In this document: positions 63,436 to 64,000 of the stretch, piece by piece
Position numbering within the stretch: position 1 is the stretch's first letter
Layout of the letters: each line of letters begins with the position of its first letter
Source: Acidobacteriota bacterium
GTDB lineage: Bacteria; Acidobacteriota; Terriglobia; Acidiferrales; UBA7541
Length of the DNA: 64,000 nucleotides
Direction: 5' to 3'
Assembly (NCBI GenBank): GCA_003223215.1
Contig: QHYH01000084.1
Coordinates: 1 to 64,000 of the forward strand
Program-made: the position numbers and the translations under genes
The notes under the pieces: generated by a model
Told to the model about the DNA's origin: nothing
What the model saw: the letters and a program-made list of their open reading frames with translations, nothing else
Databases searched by the model: none

Positions 63436-64000
63436 TCAGCGTTTGAGCCGCTCGAGTTGGGACTCCAGTTCCCGCACCCGCTTTTGCAGCTCCGGGAGCT
63501 GATTCAGCGCGGCCATCATTTTGAGCCACTGGCGGTTCTCGACCGCGGGATAGCCGGAGTAGAAAGCATGCGCAGGCACGTCGTTCGGCACGCCGCTCTG
63601 CGCGGTAATGACCGTGCCGTCGCCAACGGTCAAGTGACCCGCGGTCCCTACTTGGCCCGCCAGAATACAGTTGTTCCCAATTTTAGTTGAGCCGGCGAGG
63701 CCGACCTGCCCGCAAAGCAGGGTGTTCGCGCCAACGCTCGAAGCATGGCCAACGAGGACCAGATCGTCGATCTTGGCGCCACGGCCGATGCGCGTCTCGC
63801 CTACCGTAGCGCGATCCACGCAGGCGTTAGATTGCACTTCCACATCATCCTCCAGCACTGCCGGACCGGACTGAGCCATTTTGTACCATGAGCCATCCGG
63901 CCGTTTGGCAAAACCGAAACCGTCTCCCCCAATAATGGCTCCGTTTTGCAAGATGACGCGGTTGCCAATACGGCAGTGCTCGCGCACCACCGAGTGCGCG
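63436..64000 (-). CDS. lpxD: UDP-3-O-acylglucosamine N-acyltransferase, 5' part outside the window
   Basis: LpxD adds the second acyl chain to the lipid A precursor. The visible C-terminal 188 codons form a left-handed beta helix of hexapeptide repeats ([51 protein letters not shown]) followed by a coiled C-terminal helix ([17 protein letters not shown]). The acyltransferase His is in VGHASSVG. The frame continues past the right edge, so the N-terminal part is missing. It shows that the organism makes lipid A and so has an outer membrane. Confidence 0.88.
   Translation of the reverse strand, partial: AHSVVREHCRIGNRVILQNGAIIGGDGFGFAKRPDGSWYKMAQSGPAVLEDDVEVQSNACVDRATVGETRIGRGAKIDDLVLVGHASSVGANTLLCGQVGLAGSTKIGNNCILAGQVGTAGHLTVGDGTVITAQSGVPNDVPAHAFYSGYPAVENRQWLKMMAALNQLPELQKRVRELESQLERLKR

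Overview
The window looks like a chromosomal segment of an Acidobacteriota member. This is inferred from gene content: an Oar/CarboxypepD-type TonB-dependent receptor of more than 1,300 residues with a decayed relative beside it, an ACE-like M2 peptidase, a BshC-type bacillithiol gene in a genome that also carries LpxD (so lipid A and an outer membrane), a PQQ dehydrogenase, a GMC/subunit-3 oxidoreductase pair, and a remnant of a MacB-like permease. No 16S rRNA or tRNA gene was seen, so the assignment is not proven.

Layout. (1) 1-7558 is a nest of mobile DNA. An IS21-type element on the minus strand carries istA, a truncated istB and two unusual passengers, a ParB-like gene and a small Cys4 zinc-ribbon gene. 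Its istB is cut at the Walker B motif by a Recombinase-In-Trio (RIT) element (11-4210). The RIT element has 27-bp perfect inverted ends, three overlapping tyrosine recombinase genes, its own homologue of the zinc-ribbon gene, and three direct repeats spaced exactly 68 bp. (2) 7558-10160 is a gene graveyard: a metallopeptidase/TPR gene truncated at the IS21-type end, a leftover leuD tail and a shattered TonB receptor. (3) 10418-18495 holds the intact receptor with promoter and terminator, leuD and leuC, a peroxiredoxin with an in-frame TGA at the peroxidatic position followed by a SECIS-like hairpin (probable selenoprotein), and a peptide deformylase. (4) 18526-25298 holds an oxidoreductase, a secreted DUF4097-like protein, a threonine-synthase-like gene with a MoaD/ThiS-like sulfur carrier behind what reads as a SAM-II riboswitch, and an ECF sigma/FecR/secreted-protein operon. 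(5) 25749-31602 holds an HtrA protease, a peptidoglycan-binding protein, an amidohydrolase, a collapsed acyl-CoA synthetase and an aldehyde dehydrogenase. (6) 31717-43898 is housekeeping: hrcA-grpE-dnaJ-rsmE, lepB, carA-carB-dapA, bshC and a YjbQ gene. (7) 43955-64000 holds a permease remnant, a PQQ dehydrogenase, hemW, threonine aldolase, M2 peptidase, a GMC dehydrogenase pair, acyl-CoA dehydrogenase, meaB, an MTA phosphorylase-type gene, a PfkB kinase, a tightly overlapped mgtC-ldcA-mpl-M61 run, a PlsC-type acyltransferase and the start-truncated lpxD.

How the genes work together. CarA/CarB and DapA give carbamoyl phosphate and a DapA-type aldolase. LdcA and Mpl form a peptidoglycan recycling pair. 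HrcA, GrpE and DnaJ belong to the DnaK chaperone system, although dnaK is absent here. The riboswitch in front of the ThrC-like/MoaD-like pair suggests that the pair makes homocysteine for methionine and SAM rather than threonine. The points most worth a second look are the ParB plus zinc-ribbon IS21-type transposon, the shared zinc-ribbon family in two unrelated mobile elements, the Sec-peroxiredoxin and the SAM-II-controlled ThrC/MoaD pair.
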